A stretch of DNA of 64,000 bases. Origin: Myxococcales bacterium (GTDB lineage: Bacteria > Myxococcota > Myxococcia > Myxococcales > Anaeromyxobacteraceae). Of the stretch, positions 1 to 13,275 are shown piece after piece. The stretch covers positions 62,001 to 126,000 of the forward strand of contig JAJZQX010000013.1 in the NCBI GenBank assembly GCA_021806645.1. The letters are read 5' to 3'. How positions within the stretch are numbered: the stretch's first letter is position 1; every line of letters starts with the position of its first letter. Below the pieces are notes generated by a model that saw only the letters and a program-made list of their open reading frames with translations, was not told the origin of the DNA and made no database searches. Made by a program: the position numbers and the translations under genes.

Positions 1-2382
<2,382 letters not shown>

Positions 2383-2393
2383 GATCGGGCGGC

Positions 2394-2422
2394 ACCATAG
2401 CGCCCGGGCGGGGGGTGCTCAA
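2394..2422 (-). promoter_or_regulatory. candidate promoter of the PBP gene
   Basis: Read on the minus strand, TTGAGC (2422-2417) and TATGGT (2399-2394) are separated by 17 bp. The predicted start point is near 2387, only about five bases before the GTG at 2382, which fits the lack of a ribosome-binding site. Inferred from consensus match only. Confidence 0.4.
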
Positions 2423-2471
2423 ACTTTCCCGGGCCTGGTGAAAGAAGGGTTGGGGGGCGGCAGGAATTCCT

Positions 2472-2501
2472 TTGACAGGTGTAGATGGGGAGGAAGATAC
2501 A
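2472..2501 (+). promoter_or_regulatory. candidate promoter of the pal-cpoB operon
   Basis: A perfect TTGACA (2472-2477) is followed after 18 bp by GATACA (2496-2501), upstream of the pal ATG at 2548. The -10 match is weak. The leader contains GGGAGG at 2535-2540, well spaced for the ATG. Confidence 0.45.
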
Positions 2502-2547
2502 AGTGGCTCACACTCACCTTGCCCCACAGCTCCCGGGAGGTCCTCTC

Positions 2548-3213
2548 ATGCGTCGCGTCTCAGCCCTCGCTGCCCTGGTCTTCGTCGCAGTTCTCACCGC
2601 CTGCCCTTCGCCCCCCAAGAACGGCGAGTGCAAGTCGTCCAAGGACTGCGAGAACCAGGCCGGCTTCGGGAAGATCTGCGTCTCCGGTCAGTGCGCCGAG
2701 TGCGCCGCCGACACCGACTGCAAGGACGGGTTCGTCTGCCAGTCGAACAAGTGCGAACCCAAGCCCGCGCCGGTGGCCGTGGCCACGCCCAGGCCCGAGT
2801 GCACCAGTGACGCCGAGTGCGGCAGCGGCAAGGGCTGCCAGGGCGGCACCTGCGTCAGCACCATCGATCCGGCCTGTGCCGACCCCGCGGCCTTCACCGT
2901 CCACTTCGGCTTCGACCAGGCGACCATCTCCGGCGATGCGACCGGGACCCTGCAGCAGCTGGCCGCCTGCCTCGCCAAGGCACCGGCCCGGCACCTGCAG
3001 GTCGACGGCCACTGCGACGACCGCGGCACCACCCAGTACAACCTCGCGCTCGGCAAGAGGCGGGCCGAGGCGGTGAAGAAGTACCTGGCCGACCTCGGCG
3101 TCGCCGGCACCATCGACACCAACACCTTCGGCAAGGAGCAGCCGCTCTGCCGCGAGGAGACGGAAGCCTGCTGGGCCCGGAACCGCCGCGCCGAGTCGAA
3201 GGTCGAGAGGTAG
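2548..3213 (+). CDS. pal: Pal-like OmpA-family lipoprotein with Cys-rich N-terminal part
   Basis: Outer-membrane lipoprotein expected to anchor the envelope to peptidoglycan as part of the Tol-Pal system. The 221-residue product has a lipoprotein signal ending at LTAC (C19). Next comes a segment with about a dozen cysteines in short repeats (residues 28-110), then a C-terminal OmpA/Pal domain. The peptidoglycan-binding signature is GHCDDRGTTQYNLALGKRRA, which matches the Pal consensus. An upstream ATG at 2485 is in frame, but I chose 2548 because GGGAGG sits seven bases before it and the signal peptide starts there. The stop overlaps the start of the next lipoprotein gene by one base, so the two are translationally coupled. 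No tolQRAB genes are nearby. The Cys-rich insert is absent from classical Pal and may form disulfides in the periplasm. Confidence 0.88.
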   Translation: MRRVSALAALVFVAVLTACPSPPKNGECKSSKDCENQAGFGKICVSGQCAECAADTDCKDGFVCQSNKCEPKPAPVAVATPRPECTSDAECGSGKGCQGGTCVSTIDPACADPAAFTVHFGFDQATISGDATGTLQQLAACLAKAPARHLQVDGHCDDRGTTQYNLALGKRRAEAVKKYLADLGVAGTIDTNTFGKEQPLCREETEACWARNRRAESKVER

Positions 3214-4067
3214 TGCGTCGCGTCGCCGCGCCCGCGCTGCTCCTGGCCGTCTCCGGCTGCTGGGTCCCCCTGGAGAAGGGGCGGCAGCTGGAGGCCCGGG
3301 TGCAGCGGCTCGAGGTCGAGACCAAGGAGCAGGCGCAGGAGCTGGACGTCCAGCTACGGGAGAAGATCGCCCTGGTGGACAAGAAGCTGCGCGAGGTCCA
3401 GATCAAGCTCGACGAGCTCAACACCGTGGCGAGGGCCAAGGGGGCCGACCTGGGCGTGGCGGTGAACAGGCTCGGCGTGGAGCTGACCCGGGCCAAGGGC
3501 GAGCTGGAGGCCCAGGCCCACAACCTGGCCCAGCTCCAGCAGCAGGTGGCCGACTCCAGCAAGGAGAACGAGGCGCGGCTGGCCTCGCTCCGCGGGACCG
3601 GTGCGCTCGACGAGGCCATGGCCCGCCAGAAGATCGCCGAGCTGCCCCGGCCGGACGACCACGCGGCCGTCTTCGCGCTGGCGCAGCAAGTCGAGAGCGG
3701 CGGCGACCGGGGGGTGGCGAGGGAGGTCTACCTCCACTTCGTGAAGCGCTGGCCGCGCGACGAGAAGGCGCCGGAGGCGGCGTTCCGGGCCGGCCACCTG
3801 CTGGCCCAGCAGGGCAAGTGGCGCGAGGCGGTGGTGGTCTTCGGCAAGGTCGCCGAGGACTACCCCAGGTCGGAACGGGCGCCCGAGGCGCTGCTGCAGG
3901 TGGCCGAGGGGCTGGTCCAGCTAGACCGGAAGGGCGACGCCAGGGTCGTGCTGGAGCAGCTCATGGCCGACCACCCCAGGACCGAGGCGGCCAGGAAGGC
4001 CAGGGCGCGGCTCACCGGGCTCTTCCCCGCCAAGGATGCCAGGAAGGCGCCGCCGAAGAGGAGGTAG
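3213..4067 (+). CDS. CpoB/YbgF-like coiled-coil and TPR lipoprotein
   Basis: Envelope protein of the kind encoded beside pal, where CpoB coordinates outer-membrane constriction with peptidoglycan synthesis. The 284-residue product starts with a lipoprotein signal ending at VSGC (C16). A long charged coiled coil follows at about residues 25-130, then TPR-like repeats to the C-terminus, including the SERAPEALLQVAEGL-type helices typical of YbgF. I chose GTG at 3213, the last base of the pal stop codon (TAGTG), because the signal peptide begins there; the open frame upstream only mirrors pal. E. coli CpoB is soluble, so the lipid anchor is a difference. The role is inferred from domain order and operon context. 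Confidence 0.82.
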   Translation: MRRVAAPALLLAVSGCWVPLEKGRQLEARVQRLEVETKEQAQELDVQLREKIALVDKKLREVQIKLDELNTVARAKGADLGVAVNRLGVELTRAKGELEAQAHNLAQLQQQVADSSKENEARLASLRGTGALDEAMARQKIAELPRPDDHAAVFALAQQVESGGDRGVAREVYLHFVKRWPRDEKAPEAAFRAGHLLAQQGKWREAVVVFGKVAEDYPRSERAPEALLQVAEGLVQLDRKGDARVVLEQLMADHPRTEAARKARARLTGLFPAKDARKAPPKRR

Positions 4068-4073
4068 CTGGCT

Positions 4074-5723
<1,650 letters not shown>

Positions 5724-5885
5724 GGTTGACTCCTGGTGCCATCTTACCGCCGCAGACCGGGACGGGAAGTGGATTCGGCTCTCCGGGCTGGGCTCGGGAC
5801 GGCTTCACCATGGGAGGACCGTTGCACGGACGGGGCCGCGGCCGGGCGGCGGCCATCTGGCCGGATGGACTGGAGACCGGCCGCG

Positions 5886-5909
5886 CGACGGCCGCCCGGG
5901 CGGCGGTCG
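5886..5909 (-). terminator. hairpin downstream of the TPR gene
   Basis: A 24-bp inverted repeat (12-bp arms, one mismatch, centred on CCCGGG) lies about 75 bp past the stop of the gene ending at 5983. There is no T-run, so it would have to work as a barrier or with Rho. The rest of the 260-bp gap (5724-5982) is GC-rich and shows no gene. Confidence 0.3.
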
Positions 5910-5982
5910 TCGGGCGGACGGGCGGACGATCCACGGACCTCGCCGGTCGCGCCGCGGACGGCCGAGGGGCGACCCGGGCCGC

Positions 5983-6804
5983 TCAGCCCTTCGCCAGCGC
6001 CTCGAACTCCGGGTTCCCCTCGAGCCGGCGGAACATCTCGTCGGCCTCGAGCCAGGAGCGGACCTTGACCGGGTCGATCGAGAGGGCGTGCCGGAGCGCG
6101 ACCAGCGCCGAGTCCGGCTTGCCCCAGAGGGCGTGGAGCCCGCCGACGTTGTAGTTGAGCAGCAGGTCGTCGGGGCGGAGCCGGGCCGCCCCGGCATAGG
6201 CCCGCTCCGCCTCCTCGTAGAACCCCTGCTGCGCGTAGGCGATGCCGAGGTCGAGCCAGGCGTCGAAGAGGTCGGGCGCGAGCCGCGTCACCTCCTTGAG
6301 CTGGCCGATGGCGGCCCGGTACTCCCCCTCGTCCAGGAGCAGCGAGGCCAGTTCGTGGCGGGGAAGCGGGTCTTCCGGGGCCTGATCGACCGCCGTCCGG
6401 AGCGCCGCGAGGGCCTCCTCGACCTCCCCCTCGTCCGCCAGCGTGAGGCCGAGGTTGAACTGGGCGTCGGGGAAGGAGGGATCGAGGGTCAGGGCGGTCC
6501 GGTAGGACTCGAGCGCCAGGTCGGTGGCGTGCGCGGAGAGAAAGGCGGCCAGGTTGAAGTGGACGGTGGCGCTCTCCGGGTCGAGCCGGAGGGCGATGAG
6601 GTGCTCACCTAGCGCCTCGCGCAGCTTCTTCTGGTCGGCATAGACCGTCGCCAGGTTGTCGTGGGGGTGGGCGGCCGCGGGGTCGAGGTCGATGGCCCGC
6701 AGGAACTCCTTGACCGCCTCGTCGAGCCAGCCCCGGTCGGCCAGCTCGATGCCACGGGCGTTGTGCTGGTCGGCTCGTCCGGTCGGGTCCTTGTCGCGGC
6801 TCAC
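5983..6804 (-). CDS. TPR-repeat protein
   Basis: The 273-residue product is built almost entirely of tetratricopeptide repeats. Successive helices carry the A-x(3)-Y/F-x(2)-A-L-x-LDP pattern, for example FLRAIDLDP, ALRLDPESA and ALTLDPSFP. It has no signal peptide or membrane segment, so it is probably a cytoplasmic scaffold for protein-protein contacts. It lies upstream of the FHA/sigma-54 activator on the same strand but is separated from it by 260 bp, so co-transcription is uncertain. No catalytic motif is visible. The partner cannot be told from sequence. Confidence 0.85.
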   Translation of the reverse strand: MSRDKDPTGRADQHNARGIELADRGWLDEAVKEFLRAIDLDPAAAHPHDNLATVYADQKKLREALGEHLIALRLDPESATVHFNLAAFLSAHATDLALESYRTALTLDPSFPDAQFNLGLTLADEGEVEEALAALRTAVDQAPEDPLPRHELASLLLDEGEYRAAIGQLKEVTRLAPDLFDAWLDLGIAYAQQGFYEEAERAYAGAARLRPDDLLLNYNVGGLHALWGKPDSALVALRHALSIDPVKVRSWLEADEMFRRLEGNPEFEALAKG

Positions 6805-6945
6805 GGTACGGACTCTACTCCCTCACGCCCCGCCGGGGGTGTCGGTGAAGACGCCCCTCCCTCGGGCCAGGGGAGTGGCTCCGTGATCCGCCGGGCCCGC
6901 TCCAGCGCGTTGACGGCTCCGGCCGTTTCCGGGCACGCTCGGACC

Positions 6946-7941
6946 ATGGCGCTCCACACCATCCTCACGCCCGGCCAGCTGGCCGAGGCCGCCCGCAAGT
7001 TCGGCCTGCCGCCGCCGGACCGGGCCCAGCCCGAGCCGCGCGGCCGGACCAACACCAGCTACCACCTGCAGGTCGGCGCGGACCGCTGGTTCCTCCGCCT
7101 GGCCGAGGGGAAGACCGAGGCCGACGTCGGCTTCGAGGCCGCCGTGCTGGGCTTCCTCTTCGACGCCCACTTCCCGGTGCCGCGCCTGGTGCTGGCCACC
7201 GACGGCCGGCCCTGGACCGAGGTGGCGGGGCGGCCGGCCATGCTCTTCGCCTTCGCGCCCGGCGAGGCGGTGGACCGGGCCGGCGCGGGGCCGGACCGGT
7301 GCCGGCGGGTCGGCGAGCAGCTGGGGCGGCTCCACGAGCTCTCGGCCGGGTTCACCGGCGAGCGCGAGAATCCCTACGGTCCGGCGCGCCTGGCGGCCTG
7401 GCTGGAGGAGATCGCCGCGTCACCCGGGATCGACGCCGAGGCCAGGGCGGCGCTCCCGCTGCTGCGCGAGGAGCTGGCCGCCGCGGCGGGGCTGCCGAAC
7501 GCGCCGCGCGGCCTCTGTCACGGCGACCTCTTCGTCGACAACGTGCTCTGGGTCGGCGACCGGGTGAGCTACGTGCTCGACTGGGAGATGGCCTGCATCG
7601 CCCCTTTCGCCTACGACCTGGCCGTGACCATCGACGCCTGGTGCTTCACCAACCGTCACGAGCCGGCGCGGGTCCGGGCGCTCGTCGAGGGGTACCGGTC
7701 GAGGCGGCGGCTCGACGCCGCGACGGTGGAGGCCTTGCCGGCGTGGGCGCGCTGGGCGGCGCTCCGCTTCGCGCTGAGCCGGCTCCACGCCACGCTCGGC
7801 CCGGCGCTGGGGCCGGAGCGGGTGGTCCGGAAGGACTGGCGGCGCTACCGTGATCGGGTCACGTCGCTGCGCGAGCTGGGGGCCGACGGGTACCGCGAGC
7901 TGCTGGGGACGGGGGCCCGGGGCCTCACAGCCCGGCGGTGA
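6946..7941 (+). CDS. thrB: homoserine kinase type II (ThrB2-like, APH fold)
   Basis: Probable ATP-dependent phosphorylation of homoserine to O-phosphohomoserine, the step before threonine synthase. The 331-residue product has the aminoglycoside-phosphotransferase fold. The catalytic loop is CHGDLFVDN (H192, D194) and the metal-binding segment is LDWEMACIAPFAYDLA (D212). The early GRTNTSYHL segment is typical of ThrB2 rather than antibiotic-resistance enzymes. An in-frame start lies far upstream at 6661, over the promoter of the divergent TPR gene; I chose ATG 6946 because homology-like sequence begins there. The asd gene of the same pathway is elsewhere in this window. Its 3' end overlaps the convergent lipoprotein gene by 17 bp. 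Another small-molecule kinase activity cannot be excluded. Confidence 0.78.
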   Translation: MALHTILTPGQLAEAARKFGLPPPDRAQPEPRGRTNTSYHLQVGADRWFLRLAEGKTEADVGFEAAVLGFLFDAHFPVPRLVLATDGRPWTEVAGRPAMLFAFAPGEAVDRAGAGPDRCRRVGEQLGRLHELSAGFTGERENPYGPARLAAWLEEIAASPGIDAEARAALPLLREELAAAAGLPNAPRGLCHGDLFVDNVLWVGDRVSYVLDWEMACIAPFAYDLAVTIDAWCFTNRHEPARVRALVEGYRSRRRLDAATVEALPAWARWAALRFALSRLHATLGPALGPERVVRKDWRRYRDRVTSLRELGADGYRELLGTGARGLTARR

Positions 7942-8386
7942 TCTTCCAGACGCCATCCAGCTTCCGGAAGCGCATCTGGTTGATGTCGGAGGGGCGCTTG
8001 GCCACCGGGCCGCCGGGGGTCACCACGCGATAGGCGGCGTCGTAGAAGACCTCGGCGCGGGCCTCGTCGCCGGTCACCTCGATCTTCTTCACGCCCATGT
8101 CGAGCATGACCGCCTCGACCTTGGAGAGATCGCTGGCGAGGTTCTTCTCGAGGATCTCGCGGGTCACGTCGTCGCCCGGGTCGGGGGTGCCGGAGCCGTC
8201 GTGGTAGTCGGGGGCGACGAGGAGGAGGATTGCGGCGGCGTCCTTCTTCCGCAGCGCCTCGCTGTACTTCCGGATGACCTCGTAGACGGCCCGGTTCTCC
8301 CTGGAGTCGGTGACCTCGGTGTTGGGGATGCGGCCCGGGGCGCAGGCGGCGAGCAGGACGAGCAGCGGCAGGAGGCGGGAGCGCAT
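7925..8386 (-). CDS. small lipoprotein, NTF2/SnoaL-like
   Basis: The 153-residue product begins with a lipoprotein signal ending at LLAAC (C15), so it is probably lipidated. The mature part has an initial helix (ENRAVYEVIRKYSEALRKKDAAAIL) followed by alternating strands with KIEVTGDEARAEVFYDAAYR and a final MRFRKLDGVWKITAGL. That pattern of a helix that packs under a curved sheet is typical of NTF2-like, DUF4440-type proteins. No catalytic residues can be named. It converges on the homoserine kinase gene and lies just downstream of uvrA on the same strand, 41 bp after the uvrA stop. Function unknown. Confidence 0.75.
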   Translation of the reverse strand: MRSRLLPLLVLLAACAPGRIPNTEVTDSRENRAVYEVIRKYSEALRKKDAAAILLLVAPDYHDGSGTPDPGDDVTREILEKNLASDLSKVEAVMLDMGVKKIEVTGDEARAEVFYDAAYRVVTPGGPVAKRPSDINQMRFRKLDGVWKITAGL

Positions 8387-8427
8387 GCAGGACCGTTAGC
8401 GCGGGTTCGGGCGAGCGTCAACCGATC

Positions 8428-11292
8428 TCAGCCGGCTCGGGCGCGGTGCTGCGCCAGCACCTTGGCGAGGTAGTGGCCGGTGGCGCTGGTCGCGATCCTC
8501 GCCACCTCCTCGGGGGTCCCCTCGGCGATGATCAGGCCGCCCAGGTCGCCGCCCTCGGGACCGAGGTCGATGATCCAGTCGGCGCACTTGATGACGTCGA
8601 GGTTGTGCTCGATCACCACCACGGTGTTGCCCGCCTCAACCAGCCGGTCGAGGACGGTGAGCAGGCGGCGCACGTCCTCGAAGTGCAGGCCGGTGGTCGG
8701 CTCGTCGAGGATGTAGAGGGTGCGCCCGGTCCCCACCCGGGCCAGCTCGCGCGACAGCTTGATGCGCTGGGCCTCGCCGCCGGAGAGGGTGGGGGAGGGC
8801 TGCCCGAGCTTCAGGTAGCCGAGCCCGACGTCCTCCAGGGTCTTCAGGATCCGGGCCACCTCCCGGTGCGCGCCGAAGTGCTGGCTGGCCTCGGCGATGG
8901 AGAGCTCGAGCACCTCGGCGATGTTCTTCCCCTTGAACTGGACCCGCAACGTGGCGTCGTTGAAGCGCTTGCCGCCGCAGACCTCGCAGGGCACCAGCAC
9001 GTCGGCCAGGAAGTGCATCTCCACCAGCTTCATGCCGTCGCCCTGGCAGGCCTCGCAGCGGCCCCCCTTGACGTTGAAGCTGAAGCGGCCCGGCTGGTAG
9101 CCGAAGGAGCGCGCCTCCGGGGTCTGGGCGAAGACGTCGCGGATGAAGTCGAAGAGCTTGGTGTAGGTGGCCGGGTTGGAGCGAGGGGTCCGGCCGATGG
9201 GCTGCTGGTTGATGTCGATGAGCTTGTCGATCCGCTCGGCGCCGCCGAGCCGGTCGTGCGCGCCGGGCGCCTCGCGGGTCCCGTGGAGCAGCCGCGAGAG
9301 CGCCGGCCGGAGCACGGCGTTGACCAGCGTGGACTTGCCGGCGCCGGAGACGCCGGTGACCGCCACCAGCCGGCCGAGCGGGAAGGCGACGGTCAGGTTC
9401 TTGAGGTTGTTCTCCCGCGCCCCGTGCACGGTGATGGCGCCCTGGTCGGCGCGGCGCCGGGTCCCGGGGAGCGAGATCTCGCGCCGGCCGGAGAGGTAGG
9501 CACCGGTGAGCGAGGCCGGGTCGGCCATCACCTGCGCCGGTGTCCCCTGGCTCACGATCTCGCCGCCGTGGGCGCCGGCGCCGGGGCCGAAGTCGACCAG
9601 CCAGTCGGCCTCGACCATGGTCTCCTCGTCGTGCTCGACCACGATCACCGAGTTGCCGATGTCGCGCAGCCGCTTCAGCGTCGCCAGCAGCTTGCCGTTG
9701 TCGCGCTGGTGCAGGCCGATGGACGGCTCGTCGAGGATGTAGATGACGCCGGTCAGCTCGGAGCCCATCTGCGAGGCGAGCCGGATGCGCTGGCTCTCGC
9801 CGCCGGAGAGCGACGGGCCGGGCCGGTCCAGGGTGAGGTAGCCGAGCCCGACGTCGAGCAGGAACTTCAGGCGGCTGCGGATCTCCTTGAGCAGCTCCTC
9901 GGCGATGGCGGCCTCGTTTCCCTTCAGCCCCAGCTCGCCCAGCCAGCCGTGGGCCTCGGTGATGGTGAGGCGCGAGAGGTCTACGATGCCGCGGCCCCGC
10001 ACCCGGACCGCCCGGCTCTCCGCCTTGAGCCGCTCGCCGTGGCAGGCGCTGCACGGCTTGTCCGAGAAGAAGCGCATGTAGTGGCGGCGCATGGCCTCGG
10101 AGCCGGTGGCGCGGAAGCGGCGGTAGAGCTGGGCCAGCACGCCCTCCCACTCCAGGCGCGGCCTGGGGCCGGTGATCGAGTCGGTGCCCAGCAGGACCAG
10201 GTCGCGGTCGCGCTTGCCGAGCCTGGCCCAGGGCGTGTCGAGGTCGAGCTTGAGCGAGCGGGCCAGGTGCTCGACGAACTCGAAGGTCCAGCCCTCGCCC
10301 CGCTCCATCCCGGAGGCCCACGGCTCCACCGCCCCCTCGCGGATGGTGAGCGAGGGGTCGGGGATGATCAGGTCCGGGTCCATCTCGGCCCGGGTGCCCA
10401 GCCCCTGGCACTCCTGGCAGAAACCGATCGGGCTGTTGAAGGAGAAGTTCTGCGGCGCCAGCTCGCCGAAGGAGAGGCCGCAGGCGTGGCAGGCGTTCTG
10501 CTCCGAGAAGAAGCGGTCGTGCTTCTTGTAGCCCTCGGGGTCGATGCCGGGGCCGACCTTCTGCTCGTTGGCGGCGTCGGCGACGATGAGCGTCCCCTTG
10601 CCCTCGCGCAGCGCTGTCTCGACCGAGTCGGTGAGCCGCGCCGTGATCCCCTCCTTCACCACCAGCCGGTCGATCACCAGCTCGATGTCGTGCTTCAGCT
10701 TCTTGTCGAGCGAAAGCCGCTCGGAGAGCTGGTGGATCATCCCGTCCACCCGGACCCGGGCGAAGCCGCGCTGCTGCGCGTCGCCGAGCAGCTCGCGGTA
10801 CTCGCCCTTGCGGTTCTGCACCAGCGGGGCGAGGAGCAGCAGCCGGGACCCGGCCGGCAGGTCGAGGATGGTCTCGACGATCTGCTGGGCGGTCTGCTTC
10901 CCCACCGGGCGCCCGCAGCTGGGGCAGTGCTGCAGGCCGATGGAGGCGTAGAGGACGCGCAGGTAGTCGTGGACCTCGGTGATGGTGCCGACCGTGGAGC
11001 GCGGGTTGTTGGAGGCGGCCTTCTGCTCGATGGAGATGGTGGGCGAGAGCCCGCGGATGGTGTCGTAGCGCGGCTTCTCCATCTGGCCGAGGAACTGCCG
11101 GGCGTAGGAGGAGAGCGACTCGACGTAGCGGCGCTGCCCTTCCGCGTAGAGGGTGTCGAAGGCCAGCGAGCTCTTGCCGGAGCCGGAGACGCCGGTGAAG
11201 ACCACCAGCTTCTTCTTGGGGATCTCCAGCGTGACCGACTTGAGGTTGTGCTCGCGGGCCCCCTTGACGACGATGGTGTCGGGCTCGCTCAT
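8428..11292 (-). CDS. uvrA: UvrABC excinuclease ATPase subunit UvrA
   Basis: Damage-recognition ATPase of nucleotide excision repair; UvrA dimers load UvrB at bulky DNA lesions. The 954-residue length is normal for UvrA. Both ABC modules are present, with Walker [13 protein letters not shown] near residue 30 and [12 protein letters not shown] near 645, and two LSGGE signatures. Zinc-binding cysteine pairs are intact: CPSC near 120, the CHACG/CQECQ pair near 270-300 and the CEACQ/CEVCG pair near 730-760. The ATG at 11292 starts the conserved [12 protein letters not shown] segment. Only this gene of the uvr set is in the window. A -10-like TAGATA lies just upstream, but no matching -35 was found. 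Confidence 0.98.
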   Translation of the reverse strand: MSEPDTIVVKGAREHNLKSVTLEIPKKKLVVFTGVSGSGKSSLAFDTLYAEGQRRYVESLSSYARQFLGQMEKPRYDTIRGLSPTISIEQKAASNNPRSTVGTITEVHDYLRVLYASIGLQHCPSCGRPVGKQTAQQIVETILDLPAGSRLLLLAPLVQNRKGEYRELLGDAQQRGFARVRVDGMIHQLSERLSLDKKLKHDIELVIDRLVVKEGITARLTDSVETALREGKGTLIVADAANEQKVGPGIDPEGYKKHDRFFSEQNACHACGLSFGELAPQNFSFNSPIGFCQECQGLGTRAEMDPDLIIPDPSLTIREGAVEPWASGMERGEGWTFEFVEHLARSLKLDLDTPWARLGKRDRDLVLLGTDSITGPRPRLEWEGVLAQLYRRFRATGSEAMRRHYMRFFSDKPCSACHGERLKAESRAVRVRGRGIVDLSRLTITEAHGWLGELGLKGNEAAIAEELLKEIRSRLKFLLDVGLGYLTLDRPGPSLSGGESQRIRLASQMGSELTGVIYILDEPSIGLHQRDNGKLLATLKRLRDIGNSVIVVEHDEETMVEADWLVDFGPGAGAHGGEIVSQGTPAQVMADPASLTGAYLSGRREISLPGTRRRADQGAITVHGARENNLKNLTVAFPLGRLVAVTGVSGAGKSTLVNAVLRPALSRLLHGTREAPGAHDRLGGAERIDKLIDINQQPIGRTPRSNPATYTKLFDFIRDVFAQTPEARSFGYQPGRFSFNVKGGRCEACQGDGMKLVEMHFLADVLVPCEVCGGKRFNDATLRVQFKGKNIAEVLELSIAEASQHFGAHREVARILKTLEDVGLGYLKLGQPSPTLSGGEAQRIKLSRELARVGTGRTLYILDEPTTGLHFEDVRRLLTVLDRLVEAGNTVVVIEHNLDVIKCADWIIDLGPEGGDLGGLIIAEGTPEEVARIATSATGHYLAKVLAQHRARAG

Positions 11293-11381
11293 GGAGGCAG
11301 GTATCTAACGCGGCGCGGCCCCGGAGGCTACCCGGGCCAGACCCTTCCGTGACCCCCGCCGAGGTGGTACGACGGCCCTCC

Positions 11382-12326
11382 ATGGCGACCCCACTGCCGG
11401 TGCCGACCCGGGGCCGGGCTCGCGCGCTCCTCTTCGGCGCCGGCGTGCTCTTCGGCCTGGCGGCCATGCTGGCCCGGCTGGCCTCGTCGGGCGGCCTGAT
11501 GACCGGCGGGCGGGTGACGCTGGTCCGCTTCGTGGTGGGCGTGGTGGCGGTGCTGGCCGTCTTCGTGGCCCGCCCCGGGACCTTCCGTCCGGTCCGCCAC
11601 TCGCTCCTCATCTCCCGTGGCCTCTTCGGGGGGCTGGCGGCGCTGCTCTACTTCATCTCCCTGTCGCTCATCCCGGCGGGCGAGGCGACGCTGCTCAACA
11701 ACACCTTCCCGATCTGGGCGGTGCTGCTCTCCTTCTTCCTGCTGGGCGAGCGCCCCACCGTCCACCTCGGCGTGGCGCTGGTCATCGCCTCGGCCGGGGT
11801 CTTCCTGGTGCTGGGGGGCGGGAAGCTCTCCTTCACGCTCGGGCGCGGCGAGCTGTTCGGGATCGCCTCGGCGGTCCTGGGCGGCTTCGCCGTCACCAGC
11901 ATCCGCGCCCTCCGGGCCACCGACAACGCGCCCACCATCTTCTTCGCCATGGCGGTGGGCGGCGTGCTGGTCTCGCTCCCCTTCGCCTTCGGCCCCTTCG
12001 CCTCCGGCTCCTGGCCGACCGACCTCCTGCCCTGGGTGGCGGCCGGGTCGTGCGGCGTGGTGGCCTTCCTGGCCCAGCTGCTCATGACCGAGGCCTACGG
12101 GACCCTCTCGGTGCCGGAGGCGGCGCTCTGGCAGCAGCTCACCCCCATCGCCTCCTTCGGCTGGGCGCTGACGCTGGGCGAGCGGCTCGGCGGGATCACC
12201 CTGCTCGGCGTGCTGCTCGGCATCGCCGGCGTGGTCTACGGCGCTGTGCTCGGCCACGAGTCTCGCCCGGACGCCAGCCCGGTGCTCCGGGAGGCGGCGG
12301 CGGGGCTGCCCACCGAGGAGCCATGA
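11382..12326 (+). CDS. EamA/DMT-family transporter 1
   Basis: Inner-membrane permease of the drug/metabolite transporter superfamily; the substrate cannot be predicted. The 314-residue product has about ten hydrophobic helices in two EamA halves, each with the typical helix 3-4 region (IPAGEATLLNNTFPIWAVLLSFFLLGERP). I preferred ATG 11382 to the in-frame GTG at 11349 because the hydrophobic region begins soon after it; the Shine-Dalgarno is weak for both. The stop overlaps the start of a second EamA gene (ATGA), and the two proteins are clearly similar, so they are a tandem duplication that may work as a pair. Confidence 0.88.
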   Translation: MATPLPVPTRGRARALLFGAGVLFGLAAMLARLASSGGLMTGGRVTLVRFVVGVVAVLAVFVARPGTFRPVRHSLLISRGLFGGLAALLYFISLSLIPAGEATLLNNTFPIWAVLLSFFLLGERPTVHLGVALVIASAGVFLVLGGGKLSFTLGRGELFGIASAVLGGFAVTSIRALRATDNAPTIFFAMAVGGVLVSLPFAFGPFASGSWPTDLLPWVAAGSCGVVAFLAQLLMTEAYGTLSVPEAALWQQLTPIASFGWALTLGERLGGITLLGVLLGIAGVVYGAVLGHESRPDASPVLREAAAGLPTEEP

Positions 12327-13228
12327 CCAGCCCGGGCTCCCGGGGACGGGCCCGGCTGCTGCTGGTCGGGTCGGCCCTCTGCTTCGGGCTCATGGCGGTG
12401 CTCACCAGGCGCCTCTCGCACGGCCTCGGCGCCTTCACCGCGGGCCAGCTGGCGGTGGTCCGCTTCGCGCTGGGGGCGGCGCTCTCGGCGCTCGCCTTCC
12501 GGCTCCGCCCCGGGCTCTACGCGCCCCAGCGGCGCCGCCTGCTCTGGCTGCGCGGCGTCTCCGGCGGCGTGGTGGTGGTGCTCTACTTCCTGGCGCTGGC
12601 CCGCATCCCGGCCGGCGAGGCGGGGATGCTCTACAACCTCTTCCCCGTCATCGCCACGCTCATGGCGGTGCCGGCCTTCGGCGAGCGCCCCACCGTCCAC
12701 CTGCTGCTGGGGCTGCTGGTCGCCTCGACCGGCGTGGGGCTGGTGCTGGGGGGCGGGACGCTGGAGCTGGGGCTGGGGGCCGGCGAGCTGCTGGCGGTGG
12801 CGGCGGCCGGCTTCGCCGCCTTCTCGGCCGTCACCATCCGGGCCATGCGGCCGACCGAGAACGCCGCCACCATCTTCTTCTACTTCTGCCTGGGCGGCCT
12901 TCCGGTGGCGTTGCCGTTCGCGCTCGACCCGTGGCCGCTCGACCCGGCGGCGTGGGGGCTGGCGGCGCTGATGGCGGTGGCCGCCTACGGCGCCCAGGTG
13001 CTGATGTCGGAGGCCTACGGCGCGCTCACGGTGGGGGAGGCGGCCATCTGGCTGCAGCTCACGCCCATCGCCCAGGTGGCGCTCGGCGCGGCGCTGCTCT
13101 CGGAGCGGCTGCCGGCGCTGGCGCTGGTGGGCGTGCTGGTGGGGGTGAGCGGCGTGGCCTATGGCTCGGTGATGGGGGCGCGCCGGTACCCCGCCCCCGC
13201 TGCTGCGCGGCGGGGCGCGGAAGGGTAG
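12323..13228 (+). CDS. EamA/DMT-family transporter 2
   Basis: A 301-residue ten-helix permease that is a paralogue of the upstream gene: it shares IPAGEAGMLYNLFPV, FGERPTVHL and MSEAYGALTVGEAAIWLQLTPIA at matching positions. Its ATG overlaps the upstream stop by four bases, so translation is coupled. Paired EamA genes can encode hetero-oligomers, but many act alone. The substrate is unknown. The C-terminal tail is short and charged. Confidence 0.88.
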   Translation: MTSPGSRGRARLLLVGSALCFGLMAVLTRRLSHGLGAFTAGQLAVVRFALGAALSALAFRLRPGLYAPQRRRLLWLRGVSGGVVVVLYFLALARIPAGEAGMLYNLFPVIATLMAVPAFGERPTVHLLLGLLVASTGVGLVLGGGTLELGLGAGELLAVAAAGFAAFSAVTIRAMRPTENAATIFFYFCLGGLPVALPFALDPWPLDPAAWGLAALMAVAAYGAQVLMSEAYGALTVGEAAIWLQLTPIAQVALGAALLSERLPALALVGVLVGVSGVAYGSVMGARRYPAPAAARRGAEG

Positions 13229-13275
13229 AGTCCCGGGGCGGCTCAGCAGGCCCAACCCGGTCCCGGAGACCCTCC

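Noticed and set aside
8446-11352. Very long open frame antisense to uvrA
   Set aside because: Low-complexity Gly/Ala/Leu/Arg composition without any motif; UvrA on the other strand is complete.
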